Shown piece after piece: positions 1 through 11,482 of a DNA stretch of 64,000 nucleotides. Source of the DNA: Polyporus tsugae (taxonomy: Eukaryota > Basidiomycota > Agaricomycetes > Polyporales > Polyporaceae). The stretch covers positions 1,798,001-1,862,000 of the forward strand of contig JAHRBS010000007.1 in NCBI GenBank assembly GCA_024305745.1, written 5' to 3'. The stretch's first letter is position 1. Every line of letters begins with the position of its first letter. The notes under the pieces were generated by a model. That model did not search any database, was not told where the DNA came from, and saw nothing but the letters and a program-made list of their open reading frames with translations. The translations under genes and the position numbers were made by a program.

Positions 1-788
1 TATAAGGAATGCTCGGAGCTGGCTTGACGTTGGGATCCGACCATGCTGAGCCGCCCACACAGTCACGACAGTGCCACTAACTTGAGGCTGGCAGTCACCG
101 GGCGCTTCATGATGCATGATCCTCTCATGAGGCTGTTCGGGCGAGCGGGCCTGCGCGCTTTGCCGAACCTGCTTCTCTCTCTCACTCTCATCTATGATCA
201 TATCGCATCGTTCGAATCGCAAACGCCCGAAAGGGTTCTGCTGCAGATTCGCCATATGCTTTGCTTGCTTCTCAAACTTGAACTGGGACTATCGAAACAA
301 CAGCTTCAATAACCGGATTTCAATCTATTCTCTGCACCGTTGGCGACATTGGCTCAGCCTCGCTCAGCCTCCCGCTGGCGACTCGGAATATGAGTGTCAG
401 TGGGATCCATGGACGCCCATACCACCTGTGGCATCTCTGTCTGGATGGACACCCCCTCCACCTGCCAAGGACGTCTCTCAACGTTGACCGTGCACATCTG
501 ACCCAAGGATCCCCAGAGGCTGTTGGGCACTAGGCGTCCGCTGCTCGGATATATTGCGCTCGGGAGACAGGATATCCCTCCTCGATCGGTTGTCCTCTTC
601 TCCTGTCCTACCCTGGCTCCCTGTGAATGGTGCGCTTTCCACGAGGTCCCGTCCCATCGAGGTTGCAGGTATGTAATATCCAGTGTTCGTAATACTAGTT
701 CGTGACGTGGAGAAGGCTAAGATACAAGGCGTTTACTGCGTATTACAGACGAAGGTCACTGCGAGGCGGCATATCCATTCGTTCAGGC
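1..788. other. No supported gene
   Basis: Only short overlapping open frames without convincing splice signals or recognisable motifs. It lies downstream of the minus-strand gene that ends at 789 and probably holds its 3' untranslated region and spacer. Confidence 0.5.
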
Positions 789-2089
789 TCAAACCCACAC
801 CATCACTTTGAACTCTGGGACCCAAGACCCCTGAGAGACCTTGCGAAGCCGCCACAAGTAAAGATCATCAAGCAGTACAACGTGGCCCCGGTGCATAAGG
901 GGTTTGCCAGCACGCTGTGTTTCCTCCTGTCATCACGGTAAGACCCAACTGGAGACTAATGGAAGGTTGATAAGAGCTCACCAAACATTTCTCCATCTCC
1001 TCTGCGATCTTGTGAGCCAGAACTCCCATGGAGATATGCTCACACCTTGCTGTAGCCCTACGGGACATGATTTGCCGGGTGTAAGGTTTGCAGTCGTGAA
1101 ACTAGAGTCGTTGTGAGTAAAAGAGGATCCATTCGAGATTATGGAAGCTACTCACCAGGAGCCTTATTGACAGCTTGGTGGAAGCATCAGCAAGAGGCGC
1201 AGACTCGTTTCTCTCAAAGAGAGTGTCCAAATGCCCCCTGAGCGCCTTCGACAACGGGAATGCATCGCCCTTGGGCCCACTGACTCGGAAGTAGATGTCT
1301 GTGGACGCTAGGCTCGAGGTGCTATCAAGTTGCCGCGCCGTCTCATACGGAGTATATGGAAGGTCCTCGAAGATGAGCTGATTATTGCACTCAGGTGCTC
1401 GCTGAGAACTCGTTGGTGATGCTTTACATCGAGAAAGGACGAAGGGCTCACCGTTGGATCTGGTAGAGCGACGCGTTCGAGGTTGTACTCCCCGGTGTGT
1501 TGCCGCTGAGAAGTGGTTAGCACTGTTGTAGTCCAAGTAAAGACGGCAAGCTCACGTGTGGCTCTTGTCCTATGACAGATGCCAGTGGCAACTGTTGCTC
1601 CTGTTGGGCACCCATCAACAACCCGTTAACACAGTATTACTCGAAGAAAAGACGGCAAGCTTACCATTGGCTCTGGTTTCATGTGGAGAGATGCGAATCG
1701 CTCTACGTCCTTCCGCTGATGAATGGTTAGAAAAGTCTCAATCCAAGAAAAGACGACAAGCTCACCATTGACTCTGCAGCGATGTCCAAGCTAACTCTTG
1801 CGACCATAGGGATCCGCTTAGGAGAAGGCATACTTATATCTTGGCTGTTCCAAAAGGCTTTGGTTGTAAGGTTGTGGTCCTTGATAGCGCTGGGATAGTC
1901 CTGATAACCGTGGGGAGCCTGCAAATGAGAGAGACCACTGTGAGTAGATTTCCGTGTAACTTTCCAGCATTTGTGTCTCACCGGAGACTGACTCACTGAC
2001 CAGGAGTCATCGACGGGCAAGGCACTCGATGACCCGCGGGCTAGGCGTTCCATGAGGGGATTCCTTGTGTTGTAGGAGGAACTCATCAT
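789..2089 (-). CDS. Hypothetical protein with tandem exon-intron repeats
   Basis: An eight-exon model closes in one frame (299 aa): 2089-1997, 1918-1766, 1715-1665, 1600-1556, 1505-1452, 1401-1156, 1101-982, 926-789. All junctions are phase 0 with GT..AG ends. I recognise no named domain. The C-terminal part, with DCKPYTRQI, LLDDLYLWRLRKVSQGSW and the preceding DIYFRVSGPKGDAF, resembles lineage-specific proteins of unknown function that I recall from wood-decay basidiomycetes; this is from memory and was not searched. Exons 3, 4 and 5 are tiny (51, 45, 54 nt) and are separated by introns that are similar to one another in sequence, so the middle of the gene looks as if an exon plus its intron had been duplicated several times. 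The start is the first of two adjacent ATGs; exons 1 and 2 are the least certain. No membrane segment or signal peptide is evident. Confidence 0.6.
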
Positions 2090-3705
2090 TGACGTGAGGT
2101 GGGTGAGTCGGTATGTTGATACATCACCGTGGATCCCGCTTGAAGCGTTTTTATACCAGAGTCTGGCTGGACCCCAAAGTGCGATGAATTTCGCCGACGT
2201 GAGGGCAGCAGGCAAATATCCAGACCCTTTACCATGTGCGCCGATGAGCATCACATCCCAACAGAATCAACTTACGTCCGACAAAGCCTGTCAACCGGAT
2301 ATCCGCAAGGGCATGCTTCCAGACACGGACTGTGCGCCGCGCCATGTATCTTTCACGACCACGGGTCCCCGAACATCCAAAGGACCTCCCACGACGCGGG
2401 TATCGGCGGGCTGCCCGTCGCAGCGGCGATCCGATGTATGTGAGGCGTGGGGTGAGTACGAACCCCTCCGCAGTCCAGGATAACAACGTCCGACTGACTG
2501 CTCGCTAGGAAACCCGGGACTCAGAGGGAGAATCTGAATCCGGGGAGTCCAACGCGCTGAGCGCTGATGGATCGGTTGGATATCCTTTAAGTACCAGAAA
2601 GAAGTGGGCGCGACAAGGCCCTGATGAATTCACAAGGATCGCCTGCCGAAGGTGTCCACCGGTCATCGAAACGGATACACCGCCTGCTCCCTCTCTGCCG
2701 CGCCGCATCTTATCCGGATGCCAATGGACATGGTGGCCGTAATTCCATGACTTCGTAGGCGGGGGACCCAGGTCGCCGCCGGGCGTTGTCGCGGCGAAGA
2801 TACGACACACGCGATGCGCTGTCCTGCTTCACCCGCCGACGAGCTAGCCCTATGCCCCGGTCATTAGGTCGCCACCGTTATTCTGGTCGCACATACTGGC
2901 TGGGCGTCCGCGAAGGGGGCATGGCACCGTATCCGCCTGTCACTCACTGCACATTTTGTAATGGCGATGTGCTGCGTACGTTTTCGAATTCGTATTGTCT
3001 TAGCGCGGGCATGCATCCAGATATCATGATGTCCTGCAAACGTCGATGGGAAGCTCGAGTCACCTTGGGCCACGAGTCTACGCGCAAGCGTCCTCGTATC
3101 TGGAGAGTTACAGAAGCGGATCCCGGATGTCGCGGGGTAGTATATGGAGTAGCTACCGTCTTTGCCAGATATCCGGATGGCATGGCGCCAGATGTGTGAT
3201 GTAACTCTCCTACCTCCAACGTGTAGCTCGCATCCAGCCCTTTCTCCGGGAAGATTAACAACTTTTCTAAGACGCAAGGAAGGAATTTTTAAGCGTCTGT
3301 GGACAAGATATCCAGGGCGATTGAAGACACATTATCTGAATCACTCGAAGGCAATCTGCCACTGCAGGGGGGGCCCAAGGAACGTCACATGTGTGCCATA
3401 TCCTTGCTTGTCCGCACGAAGCTTTTATGGATGGTGATTTCGTATATAGCGGTATGCGTTCGTGCGGATGAAAGTGGTTACTATCCAGGGAGATCAAATT
3501 ATCCAGACCGTATATGCCTCGCACGGCCACTTGGAATTGCAGTGCTTGATCGAGTCGGGCCGGCGGCGGCGGTAGCCTGAGAAAGCGCAGCCCGGATGGG
3601 TTGGCTGCTAGCTAGGCTTGCATCTCATCGCTGTACGGGCATAGTCCATCCCTTCTCCCATTTGTTTCTCTCTCAGACTTGCTCTCGGTCTTCGGTGCAC
3701 GCGGA
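2090..3705. other. No supported gene; possible decayed coding sequence
   Basis: There are 137-codon open frames on both strands (2786-3199 plus, 2864-3277 minus), and an open stretch at about 2510-2743 plus follows a GTGAGT donor and a CTAG acceptor, but phases do not close into a gene. The tract is rich in TATCC/GGATA words. It may contain relics of a gene or element. Confidence 0.35.
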
Positions 3706-6700
3706 ATGGATGGCCTGAAGATGCTCACGAAATTGCCCCACAAGATTCCTGACCCCTTCAATCTCCTCAGCGACCAGCCGAAACTCGCCTTCCGGAGCCA
3801 GCCAGGAGGCATCTCCAAGCTTGCTACGACACGCGTAAGTTCAGGTCTCGAGACCGCGAAGACATAGAAATGATGATGGGTCTTCTGGTTATGTGCGACA
3901 TTCACAGAACATCCCGGAGAAGGATCTCTATTGGGACCAGGTGAGCATGCGCCCCCCGCTTTCACGACCTCTCATGGTGACTGTTTCGCGCTCTGGTAGT
4001 ATATCGTTCTGTTCGACTCTGCATCAGATGTCTTCACTCTCATTACACATAATGATGGTGCGTTCCTCTCCCCCTGGTATATTTTGCTCAGGCTGAGTGC
4101 TGACCTACCGTTCTTGTGGCTGTCCCGCTTGTACAGTGCGCCGCGCACTCAAGGAAGCACCCGAGAACGTCGCGACCCTCATCCGAGTCATAACCGCACG
4201 CCTATTCAACCTCGTCTCCGACCACACATTCCCCGCACCCCAGGCTTCATCCGTCACCTCTCTTGCATCCTCAATATACCGCACTGGTACCGGCGCCGCC
4301 GCGGAGCGCAACGCTACCAAAGAGGTCCTCAATTGCATCCGTGTGCTCCAGCGCGTTATTCCAGCCGTGTTCGAGATCGAGAGCGAGCTGAGCAGGTTCG
4401 AGCAGGAGGTGCTTTGGAAGCGTGTGGAGGTACAGCAGAATGCGAGCGGTGCGGGAGGACCAGTGGTCGAAGCGGCGAGTGCACAGACGCAATTCGTGAT
4501 TGAGGACGAGGATGATGAAGAGGACGAGGACGAGGAAGACGATAACCTCCACGCATCGAAGGCCTCGCAGCAGACAGCCTCGCAACAAGCCCAGGAGCAG
4601 CCAAAGGAGACGCTACCTTCTATTGCGGAGCGGCTTTTCAGCTGTCTTATTGACTTGATGTTCTGTTGTGGCTTCACACTACCGACAAAGATCCAGGTCG
4701 ACCACCACAAGATTAACTATGTTATCTGGTGCGTCCGCGCAGATTGCTCGCGAGGAATGAGCGTTCCACTAACGCCCGTGCGCATCCCGTAGGGAGAAGG
4801 GTGTTGGCTCAACAGCGGACCCCGGGCCAAGCCAGCAATACGAGCAGAACAAGACCGAAGTCCTTCGTCTCCTTCTTGTCCTACTCTCGAGACAAATCTA
4901 TGTCCCCGCCTCAGGGCTATTCACATCACCATCCACCTATACGCTACATTTCGTCCAGAGTCTGCCACGACGCGACGTCCTCACTGTGCTGTGTTCCCTC
5001 ATGAACACTGCCATGAATGCGACTCATCCTGGAAGCGCGAACGTCATGGGGACAGTCGCCGGGCGGTTGCCGTATAACCACCTGCTGCTCAAGGGTGAAG
5101 ATCTGCGGACAACCTTGGTATCGACGTGTTTTCAGGTGCTCTGCGTACTGCTGGATTTCCAGAGTGGAAGCGCGCGAGACGTCGGGTCCGAAGGCCAGGC
5201 GTCTGGGCCGACTGCGAAGACAAACGCGTTCAGGTACTTCGTCGCAAAACTAGTAAGGGTATAATCCCTCACATTATATAAACATTCACTAACTTTAGTC
5301 TCAGCATCGACCAAATGACTTCGCCTTCATTCTCCAAGGCACCCTCCAGATCCTCGAGGACCAAATGTCATCCTACAACAACCTTCTTCCCGGTTCCAAG
5401 AAGGCTGTACCGTACGTGGTCGAAGCAGGTAAGTGAAAACGCTTTCTCCCACCGTGAGGCCTTGCTCAAGTATCAACAGTGATCTTCTTGTGGAAGATGG
5501 TTGAGTTTAACAAGGTGAGGTCGGCCTTACTGCTTCCTAACGGTGAATACTGACACTTTGCCAGAAATTTCGTGCCTACCTTCTCGACTCGGAAAGAGGC
5601 ATGGACATCCTCGCTTACCTTCTATGCTATGGCCTTGAAATGAAGGATAAGCCCGGTGAGTAACTCTGTAGTCAAACCTTCGGATCTGCTCATGTATTTT
5701 CCCCAGAACAACACGGCATGTGTCGCGTACTGTCATACTTGATCCAAAGCCTATCTGCGGAACGTGCCTTTGGGCTGAAGCTGAGCTCGCCCACCCGCGC
5801 CCAGATACCCCAAAAGTTCTCAACAATGGGTACTGCTGGAGATTTCATGATACACGTACGTCTTCCGGCATCCGTTCATTGCATCGTATTAAGCATTTCA
5901 TCAGTCAATATACTCCATGGTCGCCACGACATCCGGCAGTCTCACTTCCTTATACCCCGCCCTCATCATCGCCCTCTCTAACTCCGCCCCTTACTTCAAG
6001 AACCTCAGCGTGACCTCCTCTGCTCGCCTCCTCCAGCTCTTCGCCGCGTTCTCGAACCCATCCTTCCTCCTATCCGACGAAGGTCACCCGCGCCTGCTCT
6101 TCTTCATGCTCGAAGCCTTCAACGGAGTCCTCCTCCACAACCTCGCCGAGAACCCGAATCTCGTCTACGGCATCATCCGTGCACATAAACAGTTCGAGGA
6201 CCTTGGCACGTTCACCCTCGGCCGTGGCCTCCGCGAGATCCGGCGGGTGCAGCAAGCCAAGGACGAGCGAGGGCGACAGCAGGGGAGCGGCGGGGCCGAC
6301 AAGGGCAAGAGCCGCGCGCCCAGAGACGAGGAGGAGGGCGACCCCGCGGCGGAGAAGGCACGCCTGCTCAGCAGAGAGATATCGCTGGACCTGCCGAGAG
6401 AGTCGGAGTCGACCGACAGACTCCCGGAGACGGCTACTCGGGACGAGGAACAGCCTTTGACGCGGCCGCTGATGTCACCGACCGTGGCAGAGACGCCGGG
6501 GATCAGCACACCGCCCAACGGGCAGGACACGGCCGCGATATCGGAGAAGGCAAGGGGCAAGATGCGGGCGGCGGGCCGATCGCTGTCGGGAGACATGACT
6601 GGGAGCTTGGAGCATCTCGCCGCTGCTGGCGTGGGTAGAAACGGCTTCGTGCCGACGCAGGAGTGGGTCACGTCGTGGCACCAAGGGTGAGTGCTATTTC

Positions 6701-7198
6701 TGGTGGCTGAGGGGCATGTTGCTCACATGCGCTGTTGCTCAGCTTGCCGTTGGACATCGCAATGCTGGCGATAACGGAGCTCCTGCCGAAAGTGCAGAAG
6801 CAGCAGGCCTCGAGCGCGTCGAACGCGAACAGCGCGATAATCGACATGTTGAGGAGCGCTAACCTGGACGGCATCTTCCCCAAGAACACGCCGCCGTCTC
6901 CCAGGAAGTTCATGGTCAGCGTTGATTGTATTCGTCCTGTTTCTGGCTGCCGTCTGACTCCTATGTCTGCTTCCAGTGGTCGGATGCCTCGATAGTGTGG
7001 CTAACGTCGCTGATCTGGGGAGAGATCTACGTGCGCGGGATGACGCCGCTAGGCATTTGGAACTCAACAGCCGTCCGCCTGTTCTATGTCAAGCACGCGC
7101 AGTCGCAGCAGCGGCAGCTCACGGACACGGTGACGAATGTAATGGGAGGGCTCCTAGGTCGCACGGACTCATCGCAATCACTAGGCAGGCGCCAGTGA
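3706..7198 (+). CDS. HID1: HID1 family protein (Hid1/Ftp105, Golgi trafficking)
   Basis: Twelve exons give 950 aa: 3706-3834, 3908-3940, 4000-4057, 4137-4728, 4793-5252, 5299-5428, 5480-5514, 5565-5655, 5707-5855, 5905-6686, 6743-6914, 6977-7198; every phase closes. The order of blocks matches the HID1 family: an N-terminal KLAFR element, then WDQY, RRALKEAPENVATL, the IFLWKMVEFNKKFRAYLL block, LSAERAFGLKLS, and a C-terminal IWGEIYVRGMTPLGIWN block. HID1 proteins are peripheral trans-Golgi proteins that act in secretory and dense-core vesicle trafficking in animals; fission yeast Ftp105 anchors a deubiquitinase at the Golgi. An acidic D/E run (about 4499-4542) and a long polar insert in exon 10 (about 6260-6640) are likely disordered additions. 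An in-frame ATG at 3721 is an alternative start. Length is in the family range. Confidence 0.9.
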
Positions 7199-7517
7199 GA
7201 TTGTTTATTCCAATACCGGGTGGATTCTTGTGTAGTTTGTAGATGTTACGCTATACGCAGATGTATGCGCACAATATTCTTCGTCTCTGGAGAAGGTGTT
7301 GACTATGGACGATTCCGCGGTGAGGAGGACACGGTCACGTGGAGGGAACTGCTTGACACTGACGCGATCAAGATTGAACACGACCGCGTCTTGGACTCTA
7401 ACCGCCACCACCCCCTCCTGCCTCACACGACGCGTGTTACCCTCTGCTGCAGCCAGCCCTGATGGGTTTGTTGTGGATACCACTTAATCATCAACACATA
7501 GCATAACACTATAGACG
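7199..7517. other. Intergenic, HID1 3' region and RAD51-paralogue promoter
   Basis: About 320 bases between two genes on the same strand; no further gene or clear motif seen. Confidence 0.6.
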
Positions 7518-9114
7518 ATGGAGAACCGGTATCTTGCCGATCTCACAAGCCTCTCCATGTCTCAGAAGATTACTCTTGCCAAAGGTGCGTGCAAGCGAAA
7601 TCCCGGAGTGCCTCGCTGATGCGATGAATGCAGCCGGTATGCAAACTGTCTCCGACCTCCTGCTCAAGCCATCATTAGACCTCGCGAAGAAATGCAAGGT
7701 GTGGCAGTTGAAGGACATAAACACGATCATCGACTTGGTCTGCAATGAGCTCCGCGAAGAGCCAATAATTCTTCGCGATAATATCCATCTAGAGGATAGC
7801 AGATTCACTACCGGAGAACCTCAATTGGACGACACCCTTGGTGGTGGTTTCCGTACAGGAATGCTCTGGGAAATTTGCGGGGAAAAGTGGGTCCTCTTCG
7901 GCCACTCTGCGCCTTCAAAAGCTGACTACAGTCTACGACTACCAAGTAACGCGGGCAAAACACAGCTCGCGCTTCAGCTATCCTTGGCGGTCCAACTCCC
8001 ACGAACGGATGGTGGTGTATGTGGTTCAGCGTGCTTTGTCACGACACGCGAGACACTCCAAACAGAACGACTGCAGCAAATAATTGATCACCACCCTATC
8101 TTGTCCTCGGATTCTTGCGGCTTGTCGGATGTCTACACCCTCAAAGCCGGCAGCTTCGGCGCGCTTACTCGCATCCTCACTGACTTGCTTCCTACTTTCG
8201 CGACCTCACGAGCCAGCGCAACCAGCGTCAAGCCCGCCAAGCTCCTCATCATTGACACCTTCACTGACCTCTTCGACTCGAGTAAGCACCCCGAATACGA
8301 AGACCTGAAGCAGCGAGCACGTGACCTGCGACAGGTGTCCCTTTTGCTACACCAACTCGCGTCTACCTACCAGCTCGCTGTAGTCCTACTCGGAGCTACA
8401 AGGACATCTCACCCCCGTTTTGACAGCCAGGACCACTCTCCCGGGGAGCTGAGCTGCGACGACCAAGAGCGCTGGTTCTCGCGGGGACACAGTCTGCGCG
8501 GCGAGGAGACGCACGAGGCGATCTTGGGCCCTATTTGGTCGAACCAGCTGAACGCGCGCATTATGATGACCCGCACTCTCCGCACGCGATCCCGGCATGA
8601 AGTCGATCCCAAGATGCGCGATTCGGAGGACCGGCGCGCGGCGAAGCGACGGCGGCTCGGCTCGTCCCAGCCATCCTCCTCCCAAGCAACCGGGGACGAA
8701 CAGCTGGCGTTTCGTCACCTGAGCGTCGTCTTCTCATCCGTTGCGCCCGCCGCCTCGTGCGACTACGTGATCCTCGAGCAAGGCGTCGTCGCGTTTCCCC
8801 CGGAAGAGGCGCCGCCATCTACCTTCCTATATGCGTCCCCCGCCGCGTCCCAATCCAGCAACACCCCATGGAGTTCGCAGGTCGGCAGCTCTCCTGCTCC
8901 CCTCCCTACGTCAGTATCTACTGCTGGGAGGACCGTTGTTGCGGCCGTAGAGGAGGAAGACGAAGAGGAGTCACTATGGCGGCTCACGCAAGAGCATGGC
9001 GATCTATTCGACCAGCTGGCGCAAGAGGCGGAGAAGGAGGTAGAGGCAGAGGAAGGGCCCCCTGCCGAGGATCATGGCGCGAGCTCGGACTCGGACTTCT
9101 ACTGGAATGATTAG
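7518..9114 (+). CDS. RAD51 paralogue, XRCC3/Rad57 type (copy 1)
   Basis: Three exons (7518-7584, 7634-7886, 7947-9114) encode 495 aa. A short N-terminal helical domain ending in AKKCKV precedes the RecA-like core, which opens with TGEPQLDDTLGGGFRTGMLWE. Splicing out the 60-nt stop-free intron 7887-7946 rebuilds a Walker A, GENNAGKT (about residues 105-112). Walker B is LLIIDTFTD (about 205). The segments after Walker A (QLALQLSLAVQLPR and RLQQIIDHHP) follow XRCC3 closely, as does a late SCDY..GVVAF strand. Such paralogues form heterodimers that help Rad51 filaments assemble in homologous recombination in the nucleus. The tail after about residue 330 is a polar, acidic extension not seen in the core family. 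The neighbouring gene at 9488 is a diverged tandem copy with the same intron positions. Rad57 and XRCC3 cannot be separated by eye. Confidence 0.88.
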
Positions 9115-9487
9115 GTTCGGGACGGTTTTGTCGGACATTTCAAGTTCCTTTCGGGATGGTGTGCCGATCTAATACGTGCGTATATGTAACTAGTATTTGT
9201 TGCACTCACTGATCCAGTACATTGTACCGGTATGTCCGGCTCATCCCTGCCCAAGCCCTCGACGTCAACCTTCAGCTGAAAGGTGGACTGGAAGTGATCT
9301 TTGTACATTTACGTCGCGGTCACATGGTCTCAGGCGGTTAATGCCGCAGAGCACACGCGTCTGGAGTCTTGCAACGTGCAACCAGCATGCAGCGCTGACT
9401 CAAGCCCGTTGCTAGACTCTCAGGGTAGCCCCAAGGTAGCCCCCCGCTTTTTAGTCTGACACCCCTTTGTTCACAAATATCCTTTGT
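9115..9487. other. Spacer between tandem RAD51 paralogues
   Basis: About 370 bases holding the 3' end of copy 1 and the promoter of copy 2; no additional gene seen. Confidence 0.6.
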
Positions 9488-11058
9488 ATGGACGACTGGA
9501 AGCTTGCTGACCTCGCATGTCTCACCACAGCCCAGAAACAAGTATTGGATAAAGGTGTGGGTAGTTCCTGTCTCTCCGCGGTAAAGGGACACGTTGCACT
9601 GACAATGAGAACAATTCATACCAGCTAAGATCCTGAAGGCATCCGATCTTCTCATTAAACGCGTCACAGAAGTAGCCAAAAAATGCAAGATGAAGACAGA
9701 CGAGATGGAGAGGCTCATCGACTCGGTCTGTCAGGAACTGTACCAATCTCCGCGCACAATTCGAGAAGTGTACCGCTTAGGAGAGGAGGTATTTACTACG
9801 GGAGAGCAGTACATGGACGAAGCCCTTGGAGGAGGCATTCGGACGGGCATGTTGTGGGAAATAGCTGGAGAGAAGTGGGTAGTACGTCTCCCTTTTGAAC
9901 GACTAAAGTCTGATCCGTTCCTGGTCTGGTCACAGGAATGCAGGGAAAACGCAATTAGCCCTGCAACTCTGCCTTACTGTCCAGCTACCTCCCAACGAAG
10001 GCGGCCTATACGGTGCGGCATACTACATTTCCACCCGCGATGAGCCACAGGTCTCGGAGCGGCTTCAGCAAATGACCGAACGCCATCCCCGTCTCTCACC
10101 ATATTCCTGCACGCTCCCTCCGCACTGTACTATCTCGACGTTTCCTACATTCCGCGACGCGCTGCGTGAGAGCATCCCCAAGTACGCCGAAGAGCTTTGC
10201 GCGAGTACTCCAGGAAGGAAACGTCTAAAGCTCGTCATCGTAGACGCGATCTCGGACCTCTTCGATGCGAACAAGGTGCCGGAGTACGAAGACACCAAAT
10301 GGCGGGCCCGGCATCTCCGCTTAACAAGCTTTTTACTCCATCAGCTTGCGACTGACTTCCGTGTTGCCGTCATCGTACTGGGAGGGACCCGGGGCACCTT
10401 TCCCCGAAAGGACGGCGAGGACAAGTCTCCCGGCGAGCTACGCTACTCCGACCAGGAGCGCTGGTTCGCCCGCGGATACAGCCTGGACGGGGAGGACGCC
10501 AACGAAGCCATCCTTGGGCATGTCTGGCCGAACCAGTTGAATGCTCGTATCATGATGAGCAGGACGGCTCGCGAGTGGCCGCGGCATGCGTTGGACGCGG
10601 ACCCAAAGACGCGCAAGCTCCGAGTGCCCGAGCCCGCGAGCAAACGTCGCAGGCTAGATCCGGATGTTCCCGGGCACCAACAGTCTACGAGCGAAGACGC
10701 AGAAGACGAGAGGCTGCCGCTGCGGCGGTTCAGCGTCCTCTTCTCGTCCGCAGGCCACGCTGCTTCGTGCGACTACGCAATTCTGGATGGGGGCGTTATC
10801 GCGTTCCCTCCGGAAGAGCGGCCTCAGTCAACCCCTGAGGAGTGGCCTGCCACGCTGCCGCCAACCGCTGGGGACCCTTCTCCCATGTACGATGACCCTT
10901 TGTCAACATCGTCTGCTGAGCCTGGCGCATCGCGGTCGCCTTGGTACCAGCAATCGCTCTCGTATGTTACCGACCCAGGGCGTCAGGTGACACCGGGACA
11001 AGGGATGCTGGTCGACGATAAAGATGATGAAGAGGCGTACTGGAGGCACTTCGACTAG
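9488..11058 (+). CDS. RAD51 paralogue, XRCC3/Rad57 type (copy 2)
   Basis: Exons 9488-9554, 9625-9874 and 9936-11058 encode 479 aa. Exon 1 is 67 nt, exactly as in copy 1, and both introns sit at the same positions and phases. The core reads TTGEQYMDEALGGGIRTGML, then a Walker A GEKNAGKT (about residues 104-111) restored by splicing out 9875-9935, then a Walker B LVIVDAISD (about 203). PEYED, RARHLRLTSFLLHQLA, SPGELRYSDQERWFARGYSL and NQLNARIMMSRT align with copy 1, at roughly half identical residues by eye. The N-terminal helices are retained but diverged, and the tail is again acidic. Both Walker motifs are intact, so this is not an obvious pseudogene. By family, a nuclear recombination ATPase-like partner; whether it replaced, supplements or dimerises with copy 1 is unknown. 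Confidence 0.86.
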
Positions 11059-11482
11059 CTATTGGAACGTATGGAAAGTATGGTAGGAAACATCCGCAAT
11101 CGTTGGACTTTACCAACTCATGTACACACATTCCCTCAGGATGGGAATATAATGAGATACCCTACGTACGATGTATAGAGCCGAATGAATTTCCTTGTAC
11201 GATAAGGTAGAGCCCGGAAGAGATCTCTATGCCAAACCTGCATTGTTCTGCCATCTTTGCCCGCCAGCAACTCTCGAGCTCTGATATGCATAATATCATT
11301 GATGTGTTTGTCTATGAAAACGAATGGAGAGGACGTGTATCATACAGCGAGTTAATAACAGGTAAGGTTACACGATGTTGAACGAAGATATGAAGGAGCG
11401 GGCGTCGGTAGGCCACATGCACAACCGCGAGGGGAAAGATACGAAACAATGCGGACGGACGATCTAAGCGCAAGCATGCTCT
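11059..11482. other. Convergent intergenic spacer
   Basis: 3' regions of the plus-strand RAD51 paralogue and the minus-strand membrane protein; A/T-richer than the coding flanks, no gene seen. Confidence 0.6.

Noticed and set aside
204..218. GTTCGAAT-like tRNA T-loop word
   Set aside because: No acceptor stem, D-arm or anticodon arm can be drawn from the preceding 60 bases. I found no convincing tRNA or rRNA anywhere in the window.
4105..4710. 201-codon minus-strand frame with a serine run
   Set aside because: Antisense to HID1 exon 4; the serine run is the complement of the HID1 acidic run.
6165..6671. 168-codon minus-strand frame
   Set aside because: Antisense to HID1 exon 10, which is supported by family similarity on both sides.
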